Assembly (NCBI GenBank): GCA_910585895.1
Contig: CAJUHY010000065.1
Coordinates: 1-14,302, forward strand
Source: an uncultured Lachnospiraceae bacterium
GTDB lineage: Bacteria; Bacillota; Clostridia; Lachnospirales; Lachnospiraceae
Direction of reading: 5' to 3'
DNA length: 14,302 nucleotides
Shown: positions 7,844 through 14,302 of the stretch, piece by piece
Layout of the letters: each line of letters opens with the position of its first letter
Numbering within the stretch: position 1 is the stretch's first letter
Translations under genes and position numbers: made by a program
Notes under the pieces: generated by a model
The model's input: only the letters and a program-made list of their open reading frames with translations
What the model was told of the DNA's origin: nothing
The model's database searches: none

Positions 7844-9316
7844 ATGCGCTTGGGATATGATAACTTCAAAAAAATATTGAATATTGGCATCAATCTGTCT
7901 ACAGGCAGGGACAGGAATGAAATCCTGGCCTCCATTCTTGAGAGTGGGATGGAGATTACGAATTGCGATGCGAGCACATTGTATCTGTATGAGGATGACC
8001 AGCTGACATTTAAAATCATGAAAACGCTTTCTATGGGAATCAGCAGAGGCGTGAATGGCGAAGCCATCACCGATATGCCCCCGGTTGCCATGAAAGAGGG
8101 AAATGTCTGTGCTTATACGGCAATTCACAGGGAGATAGTCAATATACCGGATGTGTATGACAGCGATCGATTTGATTTCTCCGGTCCGAAACAGTACGAT
8201 GCGCTGACCGGTTACCACACAAAATCACAACTTGTGATTCCGCTGGAGAACAATGAGAATGAGTTGATTGGCGTACTTCAATTGATTAATGCCATGGATG
8301 AGGAAGGGAATGTGATTCCTTTTGACAGGCAGTACCATATCATTATTCGCTCTCTAGGCTCTATGGCGGCCATTGAACTGACCAATCTTACCTATATGGA
8401 AGAATTAAAAGCACAGCTTTATTCTTTTGTGGAAGCGCTCACGACTGTGTTGGATGAGCGTTCGCCTTACAATGCTTCCCATACGCGCAATGTTGCCAAA
8501 TATTCACAGATTCTGGCAGATTATATTACAGAACTGCATAAAAAAGGATTATGCGAAGAATCCTTTGATCAGGAAAGGAAAGAAAAGCTCCTGCTTGCGG
8601 CGTTGCTTCATGATATCGGCAAGATTGTAGTTCCTCTGGGCGTTATGGACAAGGCAACTCGCCTGGGCGATGGTCTTGGTAAGGTAGAAGAGCGTTTTAA
8701 GCTGTTGGAATCGCTTTATGAAGTTGACATGCTCCGGGGCAGGATCACAGAGGAGGAATATGAACATCAGATTGCAGATTTGCGGTCGGAGCTTGAATTT
8801 ATACATAAGATTGATTCGGTAGGATTTCTGAATAATGAGAATTATGAGCGAGTTTGCAGACTTTCTATGAAAAAACATATTAAAGAAACTGGAGAAGTGA
8901 CGAAATATATAACAGATAAGGAGAAGAATTGCCTGAGCATCCGTCAGGGGACCCTTACCTTGGAAGAACGTGAGGTAATGAAAAACCATGTGGTGGTGAC
9001 AGAGAAGATTCTCAGCAAGGTTCGCTTCAATAAGAATTTTGCGATTGTGCCGAAATGGGCGGCTTCCCATCATGAATTTTTGAATGGAACCGGCTATCCG
9101 AAGCAGTTGACAGCGGAGGAGCTGGATTTGGAAACACGGATTCTGACAGTGGCAGATATCTATGATGCCCTGACTGCAATCCGTCCATATAAGACTGCAA
9201 TTCCAGATGATAAGTCCATGAGTATGCTGAGAAGCATGGCAGAGGAAGGAAAGATAGACAGCCAGATAGTAGGCTGGCTGTCCGAGGCATTAAAAAGGAG
9301 GTATGAGGAAGAATGA
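7844..9316 (+). CDS. GAF-HD-GYP protein, probable cyclic di-GMP phosphodiesterase
   Basis: A 490-residue cytoplasmic protein. An N-terminal GAF domain at about 15-170 (ITNCDASTLYLYEDDQL, LIGVLQLINAMDE) is joined by a helix to an HD-GYP domain. HD-GYP enzymes hydrolyse c-di-GMP, or in some cases 3',3'-cGAMP. The metal and catalytic signature is complete: His213 (HTRNVAKY), HDIGK at 256-260, His382 (VMKNH), HHE at 409-411 with GYP at 417-419, and ADIYDAL around Asp438. The usual Asp before GxGYP is Asn (LNGTGYP), a variant that may be tolerated. About 95 extra residues separate HDIGK from VMKNH compared with compact family members. The GAF domain resembles cyclic-nucleotide GAFs but lacks most of the NKFDE signature. 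AAGGAGAG at 7831-7838 supports the ATG. Its stop overlaps the next start by 4 bp. Confidence 0.92.
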   Translation: MRLGYDNFKKILNIGINLSTGRDRNEILASILESGMEITNCDASTLYLYEDDQLTFKIMKTLSMGISRGVNGEAITDMPPVAMKEGNVCAYTAIHREIVNIPDVYDSDRFDFSGPKQYDALTGYHTKSQLVIPLENNENELIGVLQLINAMDEEGNVIPFDRQYHIIIRSLGSMAAIELTNLTYMEELKAQLYSFVEALTTVLDERSPYNASHTRNVAKYSQILADYITELHKKGLCEESFDQERKEKLLLAALLHDIGKIVVPLGVMDKATRLGDGLGKVEERFKLLESLYEVDMLRGRITEEEYEHQIADLRSELEFIHKIDSVGFLNNENYERVCRLSMKKHIKETGEVTKYITDKEKNCLSIRQGTLTLEEREVMKNHVVVTEKILSKVRFNKNFAIVPKWAASHHEFLNGTGYPKQLTAEELDLETRILTVADIYDALTAIRPYKTAIPDDKSMSMLRSMAEEGKIDSQIVGWLSEALKRRYEEE

Positions 9317-11514
9317 AAAAGAAATGGAAAGGATGGATTTCTCTTTGTCTGGCATTTATACTTGGATTTACTATTTTGCCGGCAGCGGTAAATGCGGACG
9401 GTGAGTATGCAAATTTAAGGTTGTATACTGGTTCTGCCAGAGTGAAATCAGACATGTATGTGTCCGATGATACTGGAACATATGCAGACAGCGCCAATGA
9501 GAATTGCCCAGTCGGTTACCGAAGGGATGGTTTTAGGCTGTGGAGGGTGAATGAAGTTGGCAACACGGTGTCCAGCAGATGGATAAGCGACAATGAAAGC
9601 GAATGGCCTGCATATATCACAGGGTATTTTGCCCCTGAGAATGTTGTTCTTGCGCCCAACTGGATTCCAGAACATTCCGCATTGCCCATGACAGCGGAGA
9701 ATCCTACAGTGGTGATTGGCGATGGAGCAGCGCAGGACAGAGGAGATTTTTATTATCAATGGCTTCATGAGCGTAGGGCAGTTGATATCGGGAATTATCA
9801 TGATGAGTCTGAACAGATTAAGGTGTCTGCCAGTGTGAATGCCGTCTATAACAGTGAAAACAGCAAATGGACGGCAGGGAATGAACAGCCGTATATGGAA
9901 TTGAGACTCTCTTTGCAGAGAGGTGATGTGGTGACTGTGAAAGACATCAGCGGCGGCACAAATCCGCAACAGTATTTTAGCGGTTATTTGAAGGAAGCGA
10001 CTGGTTCTGTGAGTCTGGAAACATATGATAACAATAATAATGTTTTTTATGTAACGTCGTCGGCAGGCGGCGAATGCAGTTTGCATATGCAGAATAATTT
10101 AAACCCGGCCAGTCTGCAGGTATCTGTCACTGTCAGTCGTTATGAAGGAGAAGACGGTGAGGTAGGCACGAAGACCTACAGCGGCTCTGCCGGAACTTAC
10201 TGTTGTAAGGTTAGTTATGTAAAGAATGGCAGTCTGATTTCGTTCCTGACAAATCCTGTTACCATTAAAGATAACGAGCCAGGAGGAAATGAGCCGGGCG
10301 ATAACGAACCGGGAGGAAATGAACCTGGCGGCAACGAACCAGGAGGAAATGAGCCGGGCGATAACGAACCGGGAGGAGATGAACCTGGCGGCAACGAGCC
10401 AGGAGGAAATGAGCCAGGGGATAACGAGCCGGGAGGAAATGAACCTGGTGGCAACGAGCCAGGCGAGGATGAGACCAAAGTGTATGCGATTGTGAAAGGG
10501 GCAGAAGTGAATGGTTCTTTTGCACCAAAAATCAATGGCAGAGAAATAGGTGAAGCTTCCCCAGGACAGACAGTTACAGTAGAGACATACCCGGCGGCAG
10601 GTTATAAGACAAAGATTATCAAATACCGCAGAACAGACAAAAATTCTGGTGAGCCAGTAACTGTCCCAATGGGCGGCGATGGAAACGGCTGTTTTGTAAT
10701 GCCGGAATATGATGTTACGGTTGAAGTCAGCTTCCAAAAAGAATCCTCTGGAGTGAAGCCTGCGCAGCCGCCTAAGATTGAGATTTCTCTGGATGGCAAT
10801 GCCCATACATGGTCGTCCTCTGCTGGGAAAGTAGCGTTTGATTTGATTTTTAATCAGGCAAAGCAATTTAATGTGAAAGTGACAGATACAGACAATGATG
10901 TAGATGCGGGCGGAATAAAATATTATCTTGCTGACAGAGATCTTTTCTCCGGGAAAGTAAATTATACATCACAGGAGCTTGAAACTGCAGTTGCTGGAAG
11001 GTGGAAAGCTAATGCAGCTGTTGTGGATGTAAAAGAAGAAGGAAGATATGTGTTATATGTCAAGGCCAGTGATTGCGCGGGCAACACAGTGTACGCAAAT
11101 TCACAAGGTCTTATCATTGATACCACAGCCCCGGTTATTACCGGTGTGGCAGATGGCAATAAGTACTATGGCATGGTCACCTTTACAGTCAAGGACACAT
11201 ACCTTGATACGGTAACCATTGATGGTAAGAATGCACAGCTGCAAAATGGTACGCATACGATTAAACCGGATAATGGTTTACATCAGATTACAGCCACGGA
11301 CCTGGCAGGAAATAAAGTGTCCTGTGTGGTATCCGTATATGAGAAATGGGTGCGTGACGGAATCAAGAAAAATGGAGTTTATTCATTGAAAAAGGGAACT
11401 GCTTACAAACTTGGCAAGGGAAAATGGAAAGTCGTAGGGGATGATACTGTATACCGCGGCGGAACGACAATTTATGTACCAGCGGATGGAGACTATGACT
11501 TCCGCAAACAATAG
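9313..11514 (+). CDS. Large secreted surface protein with NEPGG repeats and Ig-like domains
   Basis: A 733-residue exported protein of unknown function. The signal peptide is residues 1-28 (basic KKKWK, hydrophobic core, cleavage after VNA). Residues 30-315 are beta-rich and end in an Ig-like segment (AGTYCCKVSYVKNG). Residues 320-386 are a pentapeptide linker of NEPGG/NEPGD units. After it comes a bacterial-repeat-like module at about 390-475 (ASPGQTVTVE, MPEYDVTVEVSF). Bacterial Ig-like modules follow to about 680 (DTTAPVITGV, GLHQITATDLAGN). The C-terminus has no LPXTG sorting signal or membrane helix, so the protein is released or held non-covalently. The ATG (9313) overlaps the HD-GYP stop (ATGA), with AAGGAGG at 9295-9301. 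A cell-wall or extracellular scaffold or adhesin role is inference. Confidence 0.75.
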   Translation: MKKKWKGWISLCLAFILGFTILPAAVNADGEYANLRLYTGSARVKSDMYVSDDTGTYADSANENCPVGYRRDGFRLWRVNEVGNTVSSRWISDNESEWPAYITGYFAPENVVLAPNWIPEHSALPMTAENPTVVIGDGAAQDRGDFYYQWLHERRAVDIGNYHDESEQIKVSASVNAVYNSENSKWTAGNEQPYMELRLSLQRGDVVTVKDISGGTNPQQYFSGYLKEATGSVSLETYDNNNNVFYVTSSAGGECSLHMQNNLNPASLQVSVTVSRYEGEDGEVGTKTYSGSAGTYCCKVSYVKNGSLISFLTNPVTIKDNEPGGNEPGDNEPGGNEPGGNEPGGNEPGDNEPGGDEPGGNEPGGNEPGDNEPGGNEPGGNEPGEDETKVYAIVKGAEVNGSFAPKINGREIGEASPGQTVTVETYPAAGYKTKIIKYRRTDKNSGEPVTVPMGGDGNGCFVMPEYDVTVEVSFQKESSGVKPAQPPKIEISLDGNAHTWSSSAGKVAFDLIFNQAKQFNVKVTDTDNDVDAGGIKYYLADRDLFSGKVNYTSQELETAVAGRWKANAAVVDVKEEGRYVLYVKASDCAGNTVYANSQGLIIDTTAPVITGVADGNKYYGMVTFTVKDTYLDTVTIDGKNAQLQNGTHTIKPDNGLHQITATDLAGNKVSCVVSVYEKWVRDGIKKNGVYSLKKGTAYKLGKGKWKVVGDDTVYRGGTTIYVPADGDYDFRKQ
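10271..10470 (+). repeat. In-frame 15-bp / 60-bp tandem repeat coding NEPGG units
   Basis: Thirteen consecutive 15-bp units encode NEPGG with Asp variants. They are organised as a 60-bp higher-order period in which every fourth unit is NEPGD. The blocks 10321-10380 and 10381-10440 differ at only 5 of 60 positions. The array keeps the reading frame and would vary in length without breaking the protein. Confidence 0.9.
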
Positions 11515-11529
11515 GACAGGGGGATTATC

Positions 11530-12840
11530 ATGCAGAAATCAAAAGGAATTAAGATAGCTGCACTCCTTTGTGGGGCAGTCGTGGCTATTACAGGAATGGT
11601 GCTGGTAGTCAGCCATTTCTTTCAAGGAGAGGAGTTCTATCGTTCTATTCTGATTTATGAACTGGAAGGAACGGCAAATATTGAGCGTGAGGGCGCAGGA
11701 GAAATCCGTGCCGCAGAAGATTTATACCTGGAATCCGGCGACCGGCTTACAGTGGCAGATGGCAGTTCTATGCGCCTGAAATTGGATGATGATAAGTATG
11801 CAATGGTGGAGGAGAACAGTATTCTGGCCATTGAAGGAGCTGGAGATGCCCAGGATTCTAAAACAAAGATTGATTTGGTGCAGGGAGCGATAACGAATGA
11901 GATTCAGAATCCTTTGAGTACGGACTCTACATATGAGGTTAACTCACCAAACTCTGTCATGGCTGTACGCGGTACAATTTTTCGTGTAGAAGCAACAACA
12001 GATGAGGAAGGCGAAGCCTGCACTAAGGTGTCTGTCTTCTCAGGAAAAGTATCTATGGGAACGCGGCTTGAAGATGGAACTGTAGGCGAAGAAATTTACA
12101 TTGCCGCAGGAGAGGAAGCTTCCTGTATTGGTGACAGTTCCTCAGGTTCATATCTGACAGAACCGGAAGCAATTGACTTTGAAACTCTTTCCTTACAGGC
12201 GTTAAATTTCCTGATGGAACTTGTGCAGCGCGATGCTCCCGTTACTGGAATTTCCCAGGATGAATTGAGCGGGTTGATTGAGGAAGCAGAGGCTTGGGAA
12301 GATGAAGATACAGACTATGAGGAAGATATGGATGAGGAAGATTTCGATGAATCAGATGACAGTGAGTTTGAAGATGAAACAGATGATATAGAAGAGGATT
12401 CTGAGGCAGACGATTCTTCTTCCTCTGGCAGCAATAACTCTGGCAGTACAGGAGGTACAGGCAATACAGGGAATACTGGCAGTACCGGTAATACAAGAGC
12501 ACCAGGAAATTCAGGAACAACGCCAAGAACGAACCCGGGGACAACGCCAGGCAATAATCCGGGGGCAGCGCCGGGGACAAACCCAGGGACGGCGCCGGGA
12601 ACGAACCCTGGGACAACGCCAGGCGCTAATTCAGGGACGACCCCGGGAACGAATCCTGTTGTTACACAGCCTAAAGAGTTTACCGTGAAATTTATGTATC
12701 AGGGCAAGGTGTTTGCAAGCCAGACGGTGGAGAATGGCCAGTGCGCGGAGGAACCGTTATTGAAGCCTAAGAAGTCTGGAAAGTGGGATTTTGATTTCTC
12801 AACAGCGATTAAAAAAGATACCACAATTAAGTGGAAATAG
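11530..12840 (+). CDS. Membrane-anchored FecR-domain protein with acidic and TPGTNPG-rich linkers
   Basis: A 436-residue protein. One N-terminal membrane helix is at about 6-29 (IAALLCGAVVAITGMVLVV), placing the rest outside. A FecR domain spans about 45-195, with ESGDRLTVADGSSMRL, IDLVQGAI, MAVRGTIFRVE (VRGT at 146-149) and SVFSGKVSMG. FecR domains classically relay extracytoplasmic signals, but here no TonB receptor or anti-sigma partner is present. An acidic Asp/Glu stretch at about 247-295 is followed by a Ser/Gly/Asn/Thr-rich region and a 10-residue Pro/Gly repeat linker. The C-terminal segment from about 380 (FTVKFMYQGKVFASQTVENGQ) resembles Listeria-Bacteroides-type wall repeats. No LPXTG is present. 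The ATG has AGGGGG at 11518-11523. It is the last gene of the unit; FecR genes are often found near CHASE2-cyclase genes. Confidence 0.85.
   Translation: MQKSKGIKIAALLCGAVVAITGMVLVVSHFFQGEEFYRSILIYELEGTANIEREGAGEIRAAEDLYLESGDRLTVADGSSMRLKLDDDKYAMVEENSILAIEGAGDAQDSKTKIDLVQGAITNEIQNPLSTDSTYEVNSPNSVMAVRGTIFRVEATTDEEGEACTKVSVFSGKVSMGTRLEDGTVGEEIYIAAGEEASCIGDSSSGSYLTEPEAIDFETLSLQALNFLMELVQRDAPVTGISQDELSGLIEEAEAWEDEDTDYEEDMDEEDFDESDDSEFEDETDDIEEDSEADDSSSSGSNNSGSTGGTGNTGNTGSTGNTRAPGNSGTTPRTNPGTTPGNNPGAAPGTNPGTAPGTNPGTTPGANSGTTPGTNPVVTQPKEFTVKFMYQGKVFASQTVENGQCAEEPLLKPKKSGKWDFDFSTAIKKDTTIKWK
12514..12657 (+). repeat. In-frame 30-bp tandem repeat coding TPGTNPG-type linker
   Basis: About five degenerate 30-bp units encode variants of GTTPGTNPGA-like decapeptides (TPRTNPG, TPGNNPG, APGTNPG, TPGANSG). 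Units differ at several third positions, so the array is older or more diverged than the NEPGG array of the preceding gene. Confidence 0.8.
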
Positions 12841-12864
12841 GACTAGCCGAACGTATGGATGATG

Positions 12865-12873
12865 TGGTATAAT
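12865..12873 (+). promoter_or_regulatory. Extended -10 promoter before the 69-bp repeats
   Basis: TGGTATAAT is a perfect -10 hexamer (12868-12873) with the extended TGn element. No good -35 is visible 17-18 bp upstream, which an extended -10 can offset. Transcription would start near 12880, at the beginning of the first 69-bp repeat, and run into the 138-residue gene and perhaps radA. The -10 directly abuts repeat copy 1. Confidence 0.6.
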
Positions 12874-13028
12874 ATGCCCTGAGGAGGGACCCACGAAGTG
12901 GGGGGAGTCCTGAGGGCCTCATCCGGAGGGAATTAAGGTAGAATGCCCTGAGGAGGGACCCACGAAGTGGGGGGAGTCCTGAGGGCCTCATCCGGAGGGA
13001 ATTAAGGTAGAATGCCCTGAGGAGGGAC
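12874..13028 (+). repeat. 69-bp direct tandem repeat, two identical copies plus a 17-bp partial
   Basis: Copy 1 is 12874-12942, copy 2 is 12943-13011 (identical over all 69 bases), and a partial third copy is 13012-13028. Within each copy GCCCTGAGGA and TCCTGAGGGC pair as a 10-bp stem with one G-G mismatch. In copy 1 these arms are 12876-12885 and 12908-12917. They enclose a second stem CCCAC-GAA-GTGGG (12890-12902). All three forward frames contain stops, so the array is not coding on this strand. The reverse frame stays open only because 69 is a multiple of 3. This fills most of the 211-bp gap between genes. Confidence 0.95.
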
Positions 13029-13036
13029 AATGACCT

Positions 13037-13043
13037 AAGGAGG
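13037..13043 (+). promoter_or_regulatory. Strong Shine-Dalgarno of the 138-residue gene
   Basis: AAGGAGG lies 8 bp before the ATG at 13052. Its first two bases overlap the stop codon of a two-codon reading frame (ATG ACC TAA, 13030-13038), so that mini-ORF ends exactly at the Shine-Dalgarno. Confidence 0.75.
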
Positions 13044-13051
13044 AAAGAAAG

Positions 13052-13468
13052 ATGGCTGTAGTAAAAGAATTGATCCGTACGGATAATAATGAGGCTCTTA
13101 GTTTTGGAAATTACATGCTGAGCTCAAAGTCAAAAGCAGATAATTTTGAATTTGGCGGAGATTTGTATAAGGTCAAGACTTTTAAAGAAATTACCAAACT
13201 AGAGCGCAATGGCATGTTTGTGTATGAATCTGTACCGGGAACCGCAGTGAATGGTCTCATGGTAACAGACAGTGGTATGACATTTGAGGTGGAGGGACCG
13301 GAAGATGCACAGATTACACTGGAACTTGAAGAACAGACGGAATATAAAGTTTTAGTGGATAATGTGGATGCCGGACATATGAAGACGAACCTGGGAGGAA
13401 AACTTAGTCTTTCTGTGGAATTGAATGAGGGAAAACCGGTTGCAGTCAGAATAGAGAAAATTGGATAA
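13052..13468 (+). CDS. Conserved hypothetical protein of 138 residues (radA-adjacent type)
   Basis: A small protein predicted mainly beta-strand, with no signal peptide or membrane helix. Features visible are an N-terminal MAVVKELIRTDNNEALSFG, a central LYKVKTFKEITKLERNG, and a C-terminal half of alternating hydrophobic strands (FEVEGPEDAQITLELEE, LSLSVELNEG). Clostridia proteins of this sort near radA are often labelled endosialidase in databases, from memory. Nothing here supports sialidase catalysis: at 138 residues it is far too short, and no Asp-box (SxDxGxTW) is visible. It has its own strong Shine-Dalgarno and a likely promoter upstream of the 69-bp repeats. Function unknown. Confidence 0.85.
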   Translation: MAVVKELIRTDNNEALSFGNYMLSSKSKADNFEFGGDLYKVKTFKEITKLERNGMFVYESVPGTAVNGLMVTDSGMTFEVEGPEDAQITLELEEQTEYKVLVDNVDAGHMKTNLGGKLSLSVELNEGKPVAVRIEKIG

Positions 13469-13484
13469 ACAACCTGCGAAATCC

Positions 13485-13541
13485 TAAGAAGGGTATCCTA
13501 AAAGCCAAGAATACAGAGGCTTTTGGGATGCCCATTTCTTA
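13485..13541 (+). terminator. Long hairpin between the 138-residue gene and radA, probable terminator
   Basis: GGGTATCCTAAAAGCC (13491-13506) pairs with GGCTTTTGGGATGCCC (13518-13533) over 16 bp, with two G-U wobbles and an 11-nt loop. Flanking TAAGAA (13485-13490) and TTCTTA (13536-13541) can add 6 more pairs across a 2-nt bulge. The right arm is followed by ATTTCTTATCTT, T-rich but not a clean T-run, so termination may be partial. It ends 24 bp before the radA start and may also act as an attenuator. Confidence 0.6.
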
Positions 13542-13565
13542 TCTTATAGGAAAGGAGTTTCAAAT

Positions 13566-14302
13566 ATGGCGAAGGCTAAGAAAGTCAGCGTATATTTCTG
13601 CCAGTCCTGCGGATATGAATCTGCGAAATGGATGGGGCAATGCCCAGGCTGTCGGGAATGGAATTCATTTGTGGAAGAGGTAGTGGATAAAAAATCTGCA
13701 GGAAAGGTTAAGAGTACACCAGGAGGGAATGAAGAACTTAAGACGAAAAAGATCTCTGAAATTGATATGCAGGCCAAGGAGCGGCTGCAGACTGGTTTCC
13801 AGGAATTGGACCGTGTACTGGGAGGCGGTATTGTGCCAGGTTCTCTGGCGCTTGTGGGTGGAGACCCGGGTATCGGCAAGTCCACACTGCTTTTGCAAGT
13901 CTGCAGGAATTTAGCGGATGCCCAGGAAGTTTTGTATATTTCCGGCGAAGAATCCCTGCAGCAGATAAAAATGCGCGCACAAAGGATTGGGCAGTTTTCT
14001 GATAAGCTGCAGTTATTCTGTGATACCAGTTTAGAGCGCATTGAACAGGTCATCAATAGGGAAAAGCCTCAGGTGGTGATTATAGACTCTATTCAGACCA
14101 TGTACAGTGAGGATGTTGGCTCTGCGCCGGGAAGCGTGTCCCAAGTGCGGGAGACTACGGCGCGGCTTTTGCAAATCGCCAAAGGAATGGACATCACAGT
14201 GTTTATTGTGGGCCATGTGACAAAAGAGGGCGTAGTGGCTGGTCCGAGAGTGTTAGAGCACATGGTGGATACGGTGCTCTATTTTGAGGGAGACCGCCAC
14301 GC
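13566..14302 (+). CDS. radA: DNA repair protein RadA (N-terminal part, cut by window end)
   Basis: The first 245 codons of RadA (Sms), a RecA-related ATPase that promotes branch migration of recombination intermediates; the full protein is usually about 450 residues. The N-terminal zinc finger uses Cys12, Cys15, Cys26 and Cys29 (FCQSCGYESAKWMGQCPGC). Walker A GGDPGIGKST is at 98-107, and Walker B VVIIDS at 170-175 is followed by IQTMYSED. The sequence runs off the window at EGDRHA, before the RadA-specific KNRFG motif and the Lon-like C-terminal domain. The ATG has AAAGGAG at 13551-13557. The frame is open to the edge with no damage. In many Firmicutes radA follows clpC and precedes disA; disA would lie outside this window if present. 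Confidence 0.97.
   Translation, partial: MAKAKKVSVYFCQSCGYESAKWMGQCPGCREWNSFVEEVVDKKSAGKVKSTPGGNEELKTKKISEIDMQAKERLQTGFQELDRVLGGGIVPGSLALVGGDPGIGKSTLLLQVCRNLADAQEVLYISGEESLQQIKMRAQRIGQFSDKLQLFCDTSLERIEQVINREKPQVVIIDSIQTMYSEDVGSAPGSVSQVRETTARLLQIAKGMDITVFIVGHVTKEGVVAGPRVLEHMVDTVLYFEGDRH

Noticed and set aside
7844..9316. GGDEF cyclase partner in the same unit
   Set aside because: No GGDEF motif or diguanylate cyclase domain is visible; the only cyclase here is the class III nucleotide cyclase.
10099..10866. 255-residue reverse-strand frame and shorter frames opposite the NEPGG repeats
   Set aside because: Repeat-driven absence of stops makes low-complexity shadow frames; the forward gene has signal peptide, domains and Shine-Dalgarno.
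9313..12840. Sortase-anchored proteins
   Set aside because: Neither the secreted protein nor the FecR protein ends in LPXTG, a hydrophobic helix and a basic tail.
12874..13028. CRISPR array or c-di-GMP riboswitch
   Set aside because: The copies are directly adjacent with no variable spacers and only two full units, so not CRISPR. The conserved GEMM core pattern is not visible.
12827..13030. Reverse-strand 67-residue frame with repeated peptide over the 69-bp repeats
   Set aside because: It is open only because the repeat length is divisible by 3; there is no convincing ribosome site and no family resemblance.
13052..13468. Endosialidase function for the 138-residue protein
   Set aside because: It is too short, has no Asp-boxes or sialidase catalytic residues, and has no export signal; that label appears to be inherited annotation.
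1..14302. Insertion sequences, phage genes, tRNA or rRNA
   Set aside because: No transposase, integrase, phage structural gene, terminal inverted repeats or structural RNA was recognised.

Overview
The window looks like chromosome of a Gram-positive Clostridia member, most likely a Lachnospiraceae relative. The evidence is strong AGGAGG-type ribosome binding sites, tightly packed same-strand genes, moderate GC, a ClpC-type (not ClpB) Hsp100, RadA, surface proteins with Clostridia-style cadherin-like and Ig-like modules, and a 138-residue protein of the type often found near radA in this group. All supported genes are on the + strand. The genus assignment is inference; no rRNA or tRNA is present.

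Layout. Positions 1-116 hold the possible tail of an upstream gene and the leader of an HSL-family alpha/beta hydrolase (117-1043). A near-consensus sigma-A promoter (1047-1076) then starts what looks like one seven-gene transcription unit, 1116-12840. Its gaps run from a 4-bp overlap to 49 bp, and no terminator was seen inside it. In order it encodes: a membrane-anchored cadherin-like protein with a charged cytoplasmic tail; the ClpC unfoldase; a CHASE2-adenylate cyclase; a TIM-barrel sugar isomerase/epimerase-like enzyme; a GAF-HD-GYP protein (probable c-di-GMP phosphodiesterase); a large secreted protein with an Asn-Glu-Pro-Gly-Gly repeat linker and Ig-like domains; and a membrane-anchored FecR-domain protein.

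Downstream, a 211-bp gap carries an extended -10 promoter and two identical 69-bp tandem repeats plus a 17-bp third fragment. Each full unit can form a strong RNA hairpin. Next come the 138-residue protein (13052-13468), a long hairpin, and the start of radA (13566 to the window edge, truncated).

How the parts may work together. In many Firmicutes clpC and radA are close neighbours (ctsR-mcsA-mcsB-clpC-radA). Here about 8.4 kb of signalling and surface genes separates them, and a cadherin-like gene occupies the place just upstream of clpC. The unit combines extracytoplasmic sensing modules (cadherin-like, CHASE2, FecR, Ig-like secreted protein), cAMP synthesis, a GAF-controlled HD-GYP domain, and a proteolytic unfoldase. 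A reasonable hypothesis is an envelope-state sensing system that joins cAMP, c-di-GMP and ClpC proteolysis. Domain identities are read from the sequence; the functional coupling is inference.
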